Shown: positions 21,169-31,824, counted from the stretch's first letter. The stretch: DNA of 34,727 nucleotides from Reticulitermes lucifugus (GCA_026260175.1 JAKCWW010005193.1:2949-37675), one strand, 5' to 3'. Notes: a model not told the origin generated them from the sequence alone. Made by a program: numbers and translations.

Positions 21169-21177
21169 GGGGGGGGT
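21169..21177 (+). repeat. G-run
   Basis: A homopolymer of about nine G after GGAGGAGAG. Noted as a low-complexity site only. Confidence 0.7.
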
Positions 21178-21560
21178 TCAATTTGAACAAACCCGTCGTG
21201 ACATCAGCGTCTGTATCTCATTGGTTATTATAAACTCGTGGTTGTGATTTAATGATAAACTTAGGGAGTTTTTTAATGTCGTCCCTATAAAGCACCATTT
21301 GCATTGGTTGTCAGTGTCTTCTGACGCCAATGGAAGTGGCGGGACTGAGCCGTGAGACGAACGTTCCTGCGGTAGGTGCACAACTTGAAGAAGGTGAAAA
21401 CGTAGAACAAAAAATGTTAATGGAAACTAGATTGAAATATAAGAAATTAATTTTTGTAAATGTAGATGCGTTCAAAATTTGAATTACTGTCGGGAAAGGA
21501 CTGCCTGTTTTACACAGGATATTTTTCTCTGATATTGCCATTATTTGGAGCGTTGGTTGG
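21178..21560. other. No gene seen
   Basis: Overlapping minus-strand frames at 21178-21381 and 21311-21541 show no known motif. Confidence 0.45.
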
Positions 21561-21782
21561 GGGCACGTGGTGATGCGGTTGATTGAGGCACTGCGCTACA
21601 AGCCGTAAGGTCGCGGGTTCGAATCCTGATGTTGTCATTGGAATTTTTCATTGACATAACCCTATGGCCCTTGGGTCGACTCAGCTTCTAACAGAAATGA
21701 GTACCAGGAATATTTCCTGGGAAGTAAAGGTGGCCGGTGCGTAGAGCAGACAACCTTACCACCTTCATGTGCCGATTAATAT
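21561..21782 (+). mobile_element. SINE family C: different tRNA head, core shared with family B
   Basis: The A-box region is GTGGTGATGCGGTTGATTG (about 21567-21585), and the B box GGGTTCGAATCC is at about 21615-21626. Downstream, GGCCCTTGGGTCGACTCAGC, then GAGTACCAGGAATATTTCCT and AAGTAAAGGTGGCCGGTGCG align with the core of family B (GGCCCTGGGGCC, CACCGGG...CCCGG, GGTAAAGCGGCCGGGGCG), although the head is clearly different. A perfect CCAGGAA-TAT-TTCCTGG hairpin sits at 21704-21720. The 3' end and target-site duplication are uncertain. Confidence 0.8.
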
Positions 21783-22183
21783 CAGCACATACTTTGGAAA
21801 AAATATTAAGGGGAATGAATACAATCAACGTGATGTCATTATCTGAAGGTTTTATTTGCGGACGGTTGCATGATTTAATCCTCCTGTATAAATTTGAGGT
21901 AATACATACTATTTCGGATATTTATGCACAGAAAAAATCGCTTTGGAAACCCGTAATATTCTAAATAAAGTACCTTAAAATTAGTAATTATATGCAAATG
22001 GGATGAAGCAGAACTTTGAAAAAACGCAAAATATTTGAATGCCAATAACATGGTGTAGGTCCAACAAGAGTTCTCTTAAACACGTAATATTCTCAACATT
22101 AAATTTAACAGAAACCATTTGTAAAATGTTAAGTGACGAATCAGGATATTTTAGTTCAAATGGGAACATTTCCTCCCTCCGGC
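21783..22183. other. No gene seen
   Basis: The plus-strand frame 21737-21964 starts inside SINE C and has no motif. The minus-strand frame 21981-22340 is a second frame of the candidate coding patch at 22184-22597. Confidence 0.45.
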
Positions 22184-22597
22184 CTACTCCCTCCCCCAAA
22201 AACTGAAAGAAAAAAGGACTGTCATACTTACAGTTCGTTGGCTTCTCTCGCGCCTGTTGTGTTTCAGTGCTTCTGTCTCTCTCGCGAGTGAATGTGCAAG
22301 AACTGGTGATGTCGCTGTGCCTGCACCTTGGTCTCGGCAAGTAAGGCCGCTGGGAAGGAGGAGGTCTTTCTCTACTTCTAGAAGATTGTTGTAAACGCTG
22401 CGAGTGTTACCAGGCGACTGAACAACTACGACCGACTTGGTCATTCCAGCGTCACGAGAAATTAAAACAGTGGTCCGTGCACCAAACGTGGCTCCGTGTA
22501 GGTCACGTTTATGACATTCGAGCAGGTGGAACCCAACTAATGTTATTTGCCTTGTTTTTTCTGTTACGTGGTTCCTGTTGTAGCACGTAGCATTTCG
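22184..22597 (-). CDS. Candidate coding frame or exon, unknown product
   Basis: Without requiring a start codon, this minus-strand frame is stop-free for 137 codons (stop TAA at 22598-22600 upstream), one of the longest in the window. It includes VGFHLLECHKRDLHG, FGARTTVLISRDAG, then from a methionine at 22444 MTKSVVVVQSPGNTRSVYNN, EVEKDLLLPSGLTCRDQG and ALKHNRRERSQRT. Immediately after RSQRT stands a strong donor-like CTGTAAGTAT, with GT at 22231-22230; from the methionine this gives exactly 71 codons, phase 0. The patch is richer in CpG than its surroundings. Against it: no pyrimidine-rich acceptor is evident upstream, no family is recognised, and the 5' part may be a dispersed repeat. Could be a first coding exon, or an open stretch of an unrecognised retroelement. 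Confidence 0.3.
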   Translation of the reverse strand, partial: RNATCYNRNHVTEKTRQITLVGFHLLECHKRDLHGATFGARTTVLISRDAGMTKSVVVVQSPGNTRSVYNNLLEVEKDLLLPSGLTCRDQGAGTATSPVLAHSLARETEALKHNRRERSQRTVSMTVLFSFSFWGRE

Positions 22598-22799
22598 TTA
22601 CATATCTCATATGCTTCCTTACAATGGACCGGTATAACGAAAGAGAAAACGCCCTCTAAAATTTCACTGTCAGAAAATCGTTTTGTGTAGTTCATTTCTT
22701 TCAGCCGCCCGACACCGTATATGCTTAAAAGCTGACGGAAGTAATATTTTAAACAGCGAGTTAGTTCAGACGGTAATTCAGCTAACAAATACATCCCAA
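22598..22799 (-). other. Unrecognised 76-codon frame
   Basis: Minus-strand frame 22564-22794 (segments LLSIYGVGRLKEMNY, VHCKEAYEICNEML) overlaps the candidate frame above in another phase. It lies directly beyond the LINE end at 22800-23045 and may be an eroded repeat. Confidence 0.2.
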
Positions 22800-23045
22800 A
22801 CCCTCACATCCCATGTTTTAATTATTTTAATGACGTTCTTCCGTCTGTGAAGATGTCTTACATTCAGGTTTCCCAACTAAAATTGTGTAAGCATTCTTCT
22901 TTTCTCTGCCGACTCGTGCTGCATGCTCTGCACACGTTAGCCTCGTGAATTTCATTGCCCTAATAGTATGTGATAAGAAGTACAGATTGCGATGCTCCTC
23001 TCTGCGCAACTTCGTCTCCTGTCCTCTTACTTTAATTTTCTTCTG
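22800..23045 (-). mobile_element. LINE 3'-end remnant, family 1, minus strand
   Basis: The minus-strand frame reads KLRREEHRNLYFLSHTIRAM, KFTRLTCAEHAARVG, NAYTILVGKPE, parallel to RKLHNQKLRNLYSSQNIIRV, RRIRWAG and VLVGRPEG of the copy at 23632-24105. After GKPE the frame slips; RRKNVIKIIKTWD in another frame corresponds to RRRWEDNIK. The substitution of RW by LTC in the conserved R-W-x-G-H block shows decay. The 75-codon open frame at 22827-23054 is this element, not a host gene. Confidence 0.65.
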
Positions 23046-23631
23046 TCCACACACAAATGGATAAAAACAGAGTGCCGATACTTGAATTCATTGCAAACCC
23101 AAAAGCTCGAGGCAATTCAAAAGATGAAGTTCTAAACGTTTTGAGCCTGATCAGTGGCTTTATATATTATTTAAGGGCGTTGTCATTTCTTCGGTTTATG
23201 CCAACCAGAATGGCGGAATATTGACTGTGTAATGTACTGCAACGGATGTGGTCGGAAATAGTCATGTTCTGATTTGAGGGAGTATCGCGGCATTTCCCTG
23301 GAGGGACTTTATAAAACTGCTATGACCTTAGGATACATGTTCAGTTCTTTGCGGGATGAACCAGCGGGCTCGGGCTAAACAACGAAGAGCATAAAACTAG
23401 TAATAATAATAATAATAATGAAATAAAAGATATATAGGTATAGGTGAATAGACAGATGGATTGATGGACGGATAGATAGCATCTCCACCACAAATCCCGA
23501 TACTGCAAGGGGGAGGAAGTCTGTGCACTAATTAACTGCTGGATTCGTTATTCACTCCATTCACTATGATTATGTTGTCGCCTGTGGCATCAGTAAAGCT
23601 GTCACACCTTTAATTATTCAATTCACGTTAA
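23046..23631. repeat. Spacer with short simple repeats
   Basis: Contains AATAATAATAATAATAATG (about 23401-23420) and a GATGGATTGATGGACGGATA stutter near 23455-23480. No gene seen. Confidence 0.6.
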
Positions 23632-24105
23632 TTGGTAACAGGAGGCTAGAGAAAATTACACAACCAGAAGCTTCGTAATTTGTACTCTTCACAAAATATC
23701 ATTAGGGTGACAAAATGGAGGAGGATAAGGTGGGCGGGGCCAGAAACCCCTATAGGGGAGATTAGAAATGTGTAGGCTGTGCATTTTCATACGGAATAAT
23801 GCAATTTTATATTTTCGGATTTCGTTTGTTGATGTCATTTTTAATAGATCACACTGTGATGGCCTTGCAACAAAGAGAGTTTTAGTCGGAAGACCTGAAG
23901 GAGAAAGACCACGTGGCAGATGCACATATAGATAGATGGTAAAGTGTTAACGTGAATAATTAAGAAATGATGTGGATCGTATGGGCTGGATTAATCTGGC
24001 TAAGACATCGGTTTAGTGGCAGGTCCCCGTGAAGTCGGTGGTACTTGTATTTTCATAAATACGGTTAACATCTCGACCAGCGAAGCGACAGTTACCTTCT
24101 CAACA
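23632..24105 (+). mobile_element. LINE 3'-end remnant, family 1, split by about 110 foreign bases
   Basis: Reads VTGG-stop-RKLHNQKLRN, LYSSQNIIRVTKWRRIRWAG, PETPIGEIRNV-stop up to about 23756. The homology resumes at about 23868 with RVLVGRPEGERPRGRC, then a degraded MGWINLAK near 23985 and the family end TTCTCAA near 24100. The intervening 23757-23867 is absent from the other copies and A+T-rich. The W-to-stop change after VTGG and several later stops make it inactive. Frames 23689-23925 (minus) and 24016-24201 (plus) are incidental. Confidence 0.7.
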
Positions 24106-25244
24106 AACATTCTGTTTCATGTAATTAGGCAATGCGCGTTAATTAGAAGGGTCGTCCTTTCCTGCGTAATTGTCCCACATTCCTTTTTTCTGGTCAGTTG
24201 ATTCCTTTCCTTAAGAAGAAACATTATTTCTCAGAAGATGAAAGTAAGTAAATTGAAGTAAAAGGCTCGTTAACATCTAAAACATTACTTTTGGCGTTGT
24301 GATATAATTCTGATAAATGGGCCTTTCACATCTGTAAATCCATCTTCAATCTAATTTACGGTAGATGACATTTATGATAAGAGACTGGTTGACTGCGTAA
24401 TATTCTTGTCTCTGATGTAAGAATTTTCCTATATTATCCATTAATTAATCTTTATTTTCAAGTCACAGATAATTTTCCTGTCCCGACTTCAGCGTCAGAT
24501 CCTTTTCTTGGATGTCCAATGTCTCTTCTTCCGCCTGATGTACGTGTATAGCAGAAGGATTGTGTAGTGTAGTCGTACTGTCCGGTTTTAGCAGATATTC
24601 TAACCGCAGGGCTCTGTACAGTTACATTTTATGTATATCACCAGTATACGTTTTGTTGCATAAAATGTATTTCAAGATGATTAATCATATTATTCATGTA
24701 TGTGTGGATGTCCGAGCGTTATATTCTTGTTGAGCGAACTAAGAATTCATCCTCAGGAAAAATATTTGTATAATCCCTTTTATAGATGCAAAAGTATTTA
24801 GAAAATTTTATGTTACTATATTTTAAGATATTACGCCCTGTAGTCATAAACTTACTGAAGTTTCGGAAGAACGTGATGACTCCATCTTAAGTCTTGTATC
24901 TTGAAAGGGAGGAAGAAGGTTTTGAGATGCGTTGGTAAATTTTTAATAGGCTCCACGCCATTTGATCCAAGAAGACTGTGACTTAAAGACTGTATCCTCA
25001 CCTGATACCTAGATTTATTGACATAATTTTTATCAATGTTTGCTTCACTTCGAATTACTTATCATTTAATTATCTCTAAGTAAGAGTACATCATTTATTT
25101 TGCTTGTATTGTGTGTTCTGGAAAAAATACTGCAAACCTTATCTCCCGTGCCTTATACCATTCAAGTCTGTATAAAACTTTGTCTCCGTGTCTAAATACC
25201 ATTATAGGTGGGTTTCCTGTCAACAAGTTATGGCGCGTCCTCAA
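24106..25244. other. No gene seen, about 1.1 kb
   Basis: A+T-rich. No open frame longer than 60 codons outside the LINE edge, and no repeat family recognised. Confidence 0.5.
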
Positions 25245-25372
25245 GTTGCGACTTGAGTAGGCGGTCTCCAGGTATGGAACATAGTCACCGATATTGAGCA
25301 AGTGGCCACGGATGACCGATAAGGTGTGGTCTTCTATCTGGAGGTATGGGCGGAAGTCTAACTGCCCACTGT
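25245..25372 (+). repeat. Fragment of an unnamed dispersed repeat, interrupted by SINE E
   Basis: GGCGGTCTCCAGGTATGGAA through GATAAGGTGTGGTCTTCTAT and GGGCGGAAGTCTAACTGCCC resembles a cockroach repeat I recall only loosely. The opposing 68-codon frame at 25095-25301 crosses its edge. Identity rests on memory. Confidence 0.3.
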
Positions 25373-25643
25373 GGGCCGTGCCATGGCTCAGGCGGTTAGT
25401 CGCCGGCCTCTCACCGCGGACGCCCGGGTTCGAGCCCGGGTCAGTCTATGTGGGATTTGTGACGGACAAAGTTGCACTTCAGTTTTCCCCTGTCAATTTC
25501 ATTCCACCGGTGCTCCATTACACGGAAAAACGAAAAAACTAATCATCTTCATCCTCATCACAGTGTTGCACAATAAGCCTCAAGGCTGTGGTGCGTCCGT
25601 AGCATCTGCTGCGGGGGCCCTTCACCACCACCACCATAAAAAA
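25373..25643 (+). mobile_element. SINE family E, tRNA head, near complete
   Basis: A box ATGGCTCAGGCGGTTAGTCG (from about 25383) and a B box GGTTCGAGCCC at 25427-25437 inside a GCCCGGGTTCGAGCCCGGGT palindromic T-arm. The body continues through CATCTTCATCCTCATCACAG to a (CAC)n and A-rich tail at 25621-25643. Candidate target-site duplication AACTGCCCACTGT (25360-25372) and AACTGCTCGCTGT (25644-25656), 11 of 13 identical. Plus-strand frames 25294-25542 and 25371-25658 are shadows. Confidence 0.85.
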
Positions 25644-25656
25644 AACTGCTCGCTGT

Positions 25657-25990
25657 AAGCACCAACATTTTACGAAACTTTGCAGAGGGCAGCTAAATTT
25701 CACGGACTGTTAGAACGACATGCGCAATGAAAAATTACATTGAAATTTGGATGTAAGAAGATCAGATTCTATACATCAGTTTCTTTGAAAGCAGTTGAAG
25801 GCAAATTACAAAGTAAGAGTTATATTTGGTAGGGTCATAGGAAGTCAAATGAGGAAAAGGCGACTCTGAAGGAGGAGAAAGTTTTAGATATTTTCATAGA
25901 AACGGAAATGAAAATAATCAATTAGGAACAGGGTTCTGTACATAAGAAAATCATATCAGCTCTTAGGAGAGTAGAATTTGGAAATTGAAG
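25657..25990. other. No gene seen
   Basis: Purine-rich on the plus strand around 25840-25920. No motif recognised. Confidence 0.45.
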
Positions 25991-26123
25991 TCTCCCAAAA
26001 TGTGACGCTGTGTCGTTGCTTGAGTGGTTTCCGACGTTTCGAAGGGTTGTCGTGCCCTTTGTCTTCAAAGGTAATCTTTCATTGTTTACCGCTCACCGAA
26101 CAACACAGTGTTACACCCCAGAA
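25991..26123. repeat. Foldback element, copy 3
   Basis: The arm at 25997-26041 (TGTGACGCTGTGTCGTTGCT, TGAGTGG, CCGACGTTTCG) pairs imperfectly with 26076-26123 (TTTACCGCTCACCGAACAAC, ACAGTGTTACACCCCAGAA). The loop holds a perfect CCTTTG-TCTT-CAAAGG stem at 26055-26070. On the minus strand the order CCTTTGAAGAC...CTTCGAAACGTCGG matches the copy at 10061-10175. The end of the minus-strand frame at 26079-26270 (FQVFWGVTLCCS) is the repeat's left arm, not a gene. Confidence 0.8.
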
Positions 26124-26406
26124 AACTTGAAACCTCAACTGCAACACTGGTAGAAGATATGCAGATTTTGTTAGAGACAGGATGTCATTTACAGTAGTAG
26201 TTGATGGCTGGGATTGTATTGTTTTTGTGAATGCACATTCTTTCACCTGACTACAAAATTGATGATACAAAGCACAATTCTTATGAGCAACTGGAGCTGG
26301 TATTCGAAATGTGGTAGCTACTTAACGAAATACATGGCGTTAAATTCCCTATGACTTGAAACTTCAAGAATTGCCCCAGGTGCCCCATTGTTCTTTCACG
26401 TTTTTA
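26124..26406. other. Spacer, possibly the worn upstream part of the next element
   Basis: No recognisable motif before the reverse-transcriptase signature at 26407. Confidence 0.35.
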
Positions 26407-26472
26407 AAGAAGGCTGGTAAATCTGTTTGTAATAATTATGGAGGCTTATCTCTGTTAGAAGTGCCTATTGTG
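26407..26472 (+). mobile_element. Isolated reverse-transcriptase motif of a third LINE
   Basis: In frame, KKAGKSVCNNYGGLSLLEVP is the RT block usually seen as KKGD...CNNYRGISLL in non-LTR retrotransposons. It differs from the LKKKPKATKCSEHR version of the LINE at 17769, so it belongs to another family. No matching RT sequence is recognised downstream, so either it is truncated or decay has hidden the remainder. Confidence 0.55.
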
Positions 26473-29400
26473 AAACAGAATCACATAAGAGAACCTGGTA
26501 TGGGTATTACTTTTCTGGCGCGCTGTATTGTCTAAGCTACTGACGAATTCTCTTACCCAGACAGATTCTGTATGTTATGGTTACCGATCCCTGTACCCTC
26601 GTACATTAGAGCACCAGTTATAATTCACATAAATACTGCAGAAGAAGAGGAAACTGAGGACTTGAATCTTGCTTTTTGGTTTTGTGCAATTGAAGAGTGA
26701 AAGGACTGATGAATCAATAAGCTCCTCTTACACGACCACGTGTAACCAAGAAAGGTTAGCTTTCGTGCCTCTTAACGTTTTCAAATCAAGTAGTATGGTC
26801 ATTGTTTCTGTTGTTCTTAAATATATTTTTAAATTAAATTGTTTATAATTAATGAGTACTTAACTCATCTTGCGATACGTAAGATATGTGCCACCTGAAA
26901 TGTACATTACCAAATGCTGATATATTTCACTCTTACAATTATGCAACAGTAAATAGGCTAATCTGAAAGATTCTTAAAGGTACAAGCAATGACTAAAAAA
27001 TAAAAAAAGGAATATTCTCGCTAAAACATTCACTTTGTTAGTAGTCTTACAATGTGCTTCTTACAAATATCTTTATGGCCTACATTTAAAATCTACTGTC
27101 AACTGCTGAAAACGAAATATTCCATTCTTTAATATTTTGTGCGCTTTCTAGATTTTGATGTAGTAATAACCGTAGGCGTCTATTTACATGAAATTAGAAA
27201 TTATGAAGGAAGACATCTTTCGGTGTGCTTATGACTACTTGTGACCTAAGCTCTTTGTTTGACGGCGCACTGCTCGTACTGTATTATTCCGAATAAAACC
27301 CTGCACAGAACAGTCTTTTATGTCGTTCAGAAAAAATGATTTCATCACCGATCTGACTGGATTCTTTCGATTAAATCGCCTTTCGCGTGATGAAGTGTTT
27401 TTTTTGGCAAAATAATACTTTGGAGACAAATGGATACATGTCCGAGATAATTTTCTTATAAGGTTTCAAATCTTCTTACACCGGAGGTTAAATTGAACTT
27501 TCTTTGTGTTATTTAATTCTTAATGCAGAGATGAACTCCGAAAGATTCTCACTCCATATTGACAGGCTGATAACCCGAAAAAATCTACATTGTAGTTTAA
27601 CATACTTATTATATATGTATATATATATTTCCCACTTTTTTCTATACACCATATTCATGCATTTCCACAGACGCCTAAATGTTCCCAGTGTTGAGGTTTC
27701 CTTGCAATTTCACAAATAAACGTTTATACGCATTTGCGTTTTCCTCTGCTTGCTGCCTGTCTCGCCCAGCTCGTCATATTCCTTAATTTAGTCACTCTAA
27801 AAACATGAAGCGAAAATTATAGACTATAGACTATGAAGAACATAATAGTATAAGTTTCTATATTTTCAGTTACTTCATGTCTCTCATACACAAATATTAT
27901 CCTAAGCATTCTGTTTTCCAATATGATCCAATCTTTGTCGTCTAAGAGTGAAGAGAAAGTGATATGATCGTGAGAATGTACATCTGGCAGTTTGGCCAAA
28001 TAAGTACTTAGCTGTTCTTTGCGTAATTGAACTTTAACTGTGAATGAGCATTCAGTGTGCAGTAAAATGATGACTTCAAATTTAAGCAAATTAAAGGCCT
28101 TTTATTTCTTATTGCCAACAATGTAAGCATTAAGAAGTGCATCATGTTTATAATATGCTTAATCAACACTACCTGGATTTACCAATTTCCACTCTTATGT
28201 TTCTTCAAATAAGCAACACTGAAATAAGGAAACTGATTGTTCATTTTATCACGCATCTTTATTAAACTCTCATTTAATGCGTGTAACGAGCCACAGTCTT
28301 ATATTAGATACATCTGCGTAAGCCTTTAATAAACTTAATAAAGCATGCAACAACAACAGGGCATTCTTTGCTATTTTGCATACTACATAGACTTCGACCT
28401 TTAGGAAGGCCTATTGCTTATTAATTTCAGGGCAGTCAACATTTATTTATTCTTAACCTAAACAAATATAGAGAAGAAAAGAAGGCATATAGAAGAATTA
28501 AAATCCATCCATTCATTTGATTAACCGCACTTTTCATCTCTGAGAAACTGAATATATTTTGATGACATAAGGTTGTCGTCACATGATATTTGAGAAATTG
28601 TGTAGAGGGTAATTATGTTTGAAGTTGTTGAGTTGTGGTTGGAATTATTAAGCTTAGTAATTAGTTAAATTCTTAAAAGATTATGCGGTATTCTTCAATG
28701 AGACCCGACCACAGAAACTGTCCCCACCAGGCGAGAAATCAAGACGATGTTGTGGTTCATAAACACCTAGAAATAGACCGTGATAACAGGAGGATACAGG
28801 CATAAACAATTGTGTAGTTCCAATGCAACTCTTTTTTTTTAAATACGCTTTTCTTGTGCATGACATTGTTATTATTAGTCAACTGATCGAGAGAGCGTAA
28901 TTACGAATAATTTTACCATTATCCTAATATTTGTACAACTAAAGACAAGCAGGTGAGATCACCTGCGTGTACCATCCAAATTTAGGAAATTGGCTTAGTT
29001 TAAAAAAAAATTTTAATGCAAAATGTTTGTGTGAAATGGATAATGAACTGCGAATGTAACTACAGGCATACATTTTTATCCTTGAAACTTGGTAGTAAAT
29101 TTGTCGTCACTTTGTGCCCGAGCTAATAGCTGTTGCGCCTCGTGGTAACTGGCTTAGGAGAGGGACACACATTTCTGAAGCATCCCTACGCACGAAAATG
29201 ACAAATCCCTCCTCTCGTGCACGCTAATGAAATTATGCGAGCAGAGGTGTCACACTTTACTTACTTATATAAAATTTGACATTGATTTGTTTACTATAAC
29301 GTGTCGACACTTTCTAATTTTGATTAAAATCGGATAATAAATTAAGCATATTTTATACGAAAACTTGCATTAGTTTCTGCCATCTTCTCGAGCGCAAATC

Positions 29401-29530
29401 GCTAAATATTTGTCGGGGACAAGATTATTTTTATAAAATATTACAAAGAAAGAGCGCTTTTTGCCTCAGACATTTCTTTCTTCATTTCTCTTTTAGGAGT
29501 AATTAAACTGAAGATAGACAGCCAGCACTG
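26473..29530. other. No gene seen, about 3 kb
   Basis: Mostly A+T-rich spacer. Short frames at 27235-27429, 27817-28089 and 28681-28866 (minus) and 27504-27719 (plus) show no domains, cysteine patterns or splice-like edges. A short TA-rich tract lies near 27610-27632. No SINE head was found here. Confidence 0.5.
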
Positions 29531-29932
29531 TTACCCTATGCGTACATTTCTTAACAAGTGTATTGATTCTGTTTTGGCACCACTATAGATTGAAATTTCC
29601 TTTCTCAGAATACGAGGTATTGACCAGTAGTCTTCTTGTGGCCACTGAACTGCGCTGGAGGTGTGTAGTGTAGCACTGACTGCTGCAAAACGTGATGGGA
29701 AGTCTAATGTGACATTGACACATACAAAATGAAGTATTTGCTTCCTTTGTTTTGATGTTCGGGATAGATTTGGTTTGCTGTTTAACGCTGAACGTAGAAT
29801 GTTAAGTAAGAAACTTATCAGCAGGCACAAGGTTTCCTCAGTTTTGATCTTCGCATGGAGGCACGCGTGGATTTGCTTGTATGTACCAGTTGGAGCGAAA
29901 TACAATCCCTTAGGTCTGTGTAGTATGTACAA
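29531..29932 (-). other. Unrecognised 133-codon open frame
   Basis: The longest ATG-to-stop frame in the window. Segments LLISFLLNILRSALNSKPN, ILHFVCVNVTLDFPSRFAAV and SAVQWPQEDYWSIPRILRKE. No family motif is recognised, there is no signal peptide, and a TAC-box-like or TATA motif is not placed sensibly upstream. Its composition could be that of an old repeat open by chance. Coding status is undecided. Confidence 0.2.
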
Positions 29933-31529
29933 TTACCTGTAACGTCTTCGTATAAAAGTTGTTTATTTATGGTTTTATAGAACATAAAATAATTAATTCT
30001 TTACGAAACTACCACATGACTTTCGTTATTGTGTTTAAGGGGAGGCGCAGGTTCAAAACCTTCCTTAACACGTTTAATCTTAACATTTTCCGTAAGTTTC
30101 CTTTACCAGTAAGACAATTATTTGCAATAAAATAATATGACTCTTCAAAGCAGTACTTAAAATACAAGAAACATTACAGATATGGACATTGAATGTTCGC
30201 AGTTAAAGTGTATGAAAGAGTTAATATTAAATTATTCAACTTGTAAACCATGTTAGGCTTTCGCTGATCATTAATTTGTCAAAAGGCTGCATCTACTCAT
30301 TTCTAACCAATAACTAATGCCGTGGTTTTTCAAGAGAAATTATTTAGTTACTGAAACGAAAAGAAAATCTTTGTAAAGAGCAGCACCTTCTCCAGTTCTA
30401 ACAGAATATACGGATATCCGGATGAAAGACACGGGTGCAGCGGATACTGCGTCGTCGTTGCTACATTTTGGTGATCAGTGATTTCTTGCATAATTAAAAT
30501 ATAGGTGACTGGACAATGTTATTCTCTCCATCTTCTTTTTCCCTTTCCTTTCTTCTCCAGCTTGTTTTATTTCCTGTTTCAGAAATGAGCAGGAAGTAGC
30601 TAATCTTGACGCACCTACATTTTAAGACTGGGCTCAGTCGCCAAAGCATTATTTTGGTGACAAACGTATCTAGTGTCCTGACGAACCTAATATTGTGTTC
30701 CAAGTTCAAAGCGACATTTATTGTGGCACAGGTGCAGTACTGTTTTGTTGTGGTCATGTGCTTTTTCTTGCTTTATTTTAGATACTTTGTAGTTACATAA
30801 TTTTCTCTCCTACGTACAAATTTAATCAACACAACAGAAAAGGTAACTCGCCGAATTCCCCCTTTCTAAGTAACACTCATAATTACGTTTGTTTTCGTGA
30901 CTCTTCATATCTGATCATTTCCGAAGGTGGGTGAAGGACTTTCTGTCGATCATTACGTGGGAATAAAAGGAAAACCGACGGAACCAGTGAAGTATAAGAA
31001 AAGTAGTGATGGTGTTATAAAGAAACGGCAGTTTTTTATTGATTACAATATGTCACGTCTAAATGACAACAGTTAGAGATGATACTCCAATATGCTTTAC
31101 GAAAACCGTTAAGGAAGGCCTCATATTTTTAAAATTACACTATTAGAAGTCTGTTACAGAAGCAACAGATCTCCGTATTTGGACTCCATTTTCCTTACTG
31201 TATCCAGTACACATTAGAGAAACCACTTTCATTGTGCAGGGAAGCTAAACACCAGAATAAGGACATGTTGGAAGGTCACGCAAGGTACTTATATAGTAAC
31301 CTTATTATTCTGCCACCGACACCCCCAGTGTTATTACAGAGGAAGTCAAGATCCGTGTAATTGCTTATATTCGATCCTTTTTCTTAAAGCGCTACAGTAT
31401 AAAGACAAACATATGTACGGTACATATGTAAGTGAACGACGAATATGGAAGAAAGCTGCAGTGGCCTAATTTAAAGTAACGCTCCAACATAATACCTTCA
31501 AAAACATCAGTCATGGTATCCGGTCGCCG
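29933..31529. other. No gene seen, about 1.6 kb
   Basis: A lone B-box-like GCAGGTTCAAAACC near 30047-30060 has no A-box partner. Opposing frames at 30494-30757 and 30606-30800 show no domains; the latter ends in a hydrophobic stretch of about 20 residues that comes from T-rich DNA. Confidence 0.45.
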
Positions 31530-31590
31530 GGCCGAGATATAATCCCGGGATCTAAAATGAGGAATGCTAATCACTATGCTACGAGATTCG
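31530..31590 (-). mobile_element. tRNA-like SINE head, minus strand, worn
   Basis: The complement reads CTCGTAGCATAGTGATTAGC (A-box part, about 31567-31586), then a B-box remnant GGGATTATATCTCGG (31531-31546) in which the GTTCGAATC consensus has decayed while the flanking C/G pairs persist. The body is not recognised. Explains the start of the 60-codon frame at 31392-31574. Confidence 0.55.
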
Positions 31591-31824
31591 TTGCAAATCC
31601 TCGTTACGTTACATGAAGATTCATTACAGTCATTAGAAAATATTATCAGTGACCATGTGCTGAGTCAGTTTAATCCACTTCAGAACCAAACAATCTTTGC
31701 CCGTTTAAGATCCATCTGAAAGCCGTCCTTCCGTCTACGACTAAGTCATCCAGTGACGTGATTTTTGTGACGTTTTCCTGTAACAATTTCGTTAGAATTT
31801 CTCATATTTCCACATGTAGGCCAC
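31591..31824. other. Short spacer
   Basis: Nothing recognised. Confidence 0.45.

Noticed and set aside
25427..25437. Functional tRNA genes at the A/B-box sites (18721, 8588, 21615, 25427, 10829, 13497, 31531)
   Set aside because: None folds into a complete cloverleaf with a 7-base acceptor stem by eye, and the clear ones run straight into SINE bodies.
25360..25656. AACTGCCCACTGT/AACTGCTCGCTGT as a certain target-site duplication
   Set aside because: Two mismatches in 13, and the surrounding sequence may be a repeat that naturally contains similar wording; reported only as a candidate.
30047..30060. B-box-like GGTTCAAAACC
   Set aside because: Isolated match in A+T-rich sequence without an A box.
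30606..30800. Small membrane protein suggested by a hydrophobic C-terminus
   Set aside because: The hydrophobic run is a by-product of T-rich DNA, and the opposite strand is open over the same bases.
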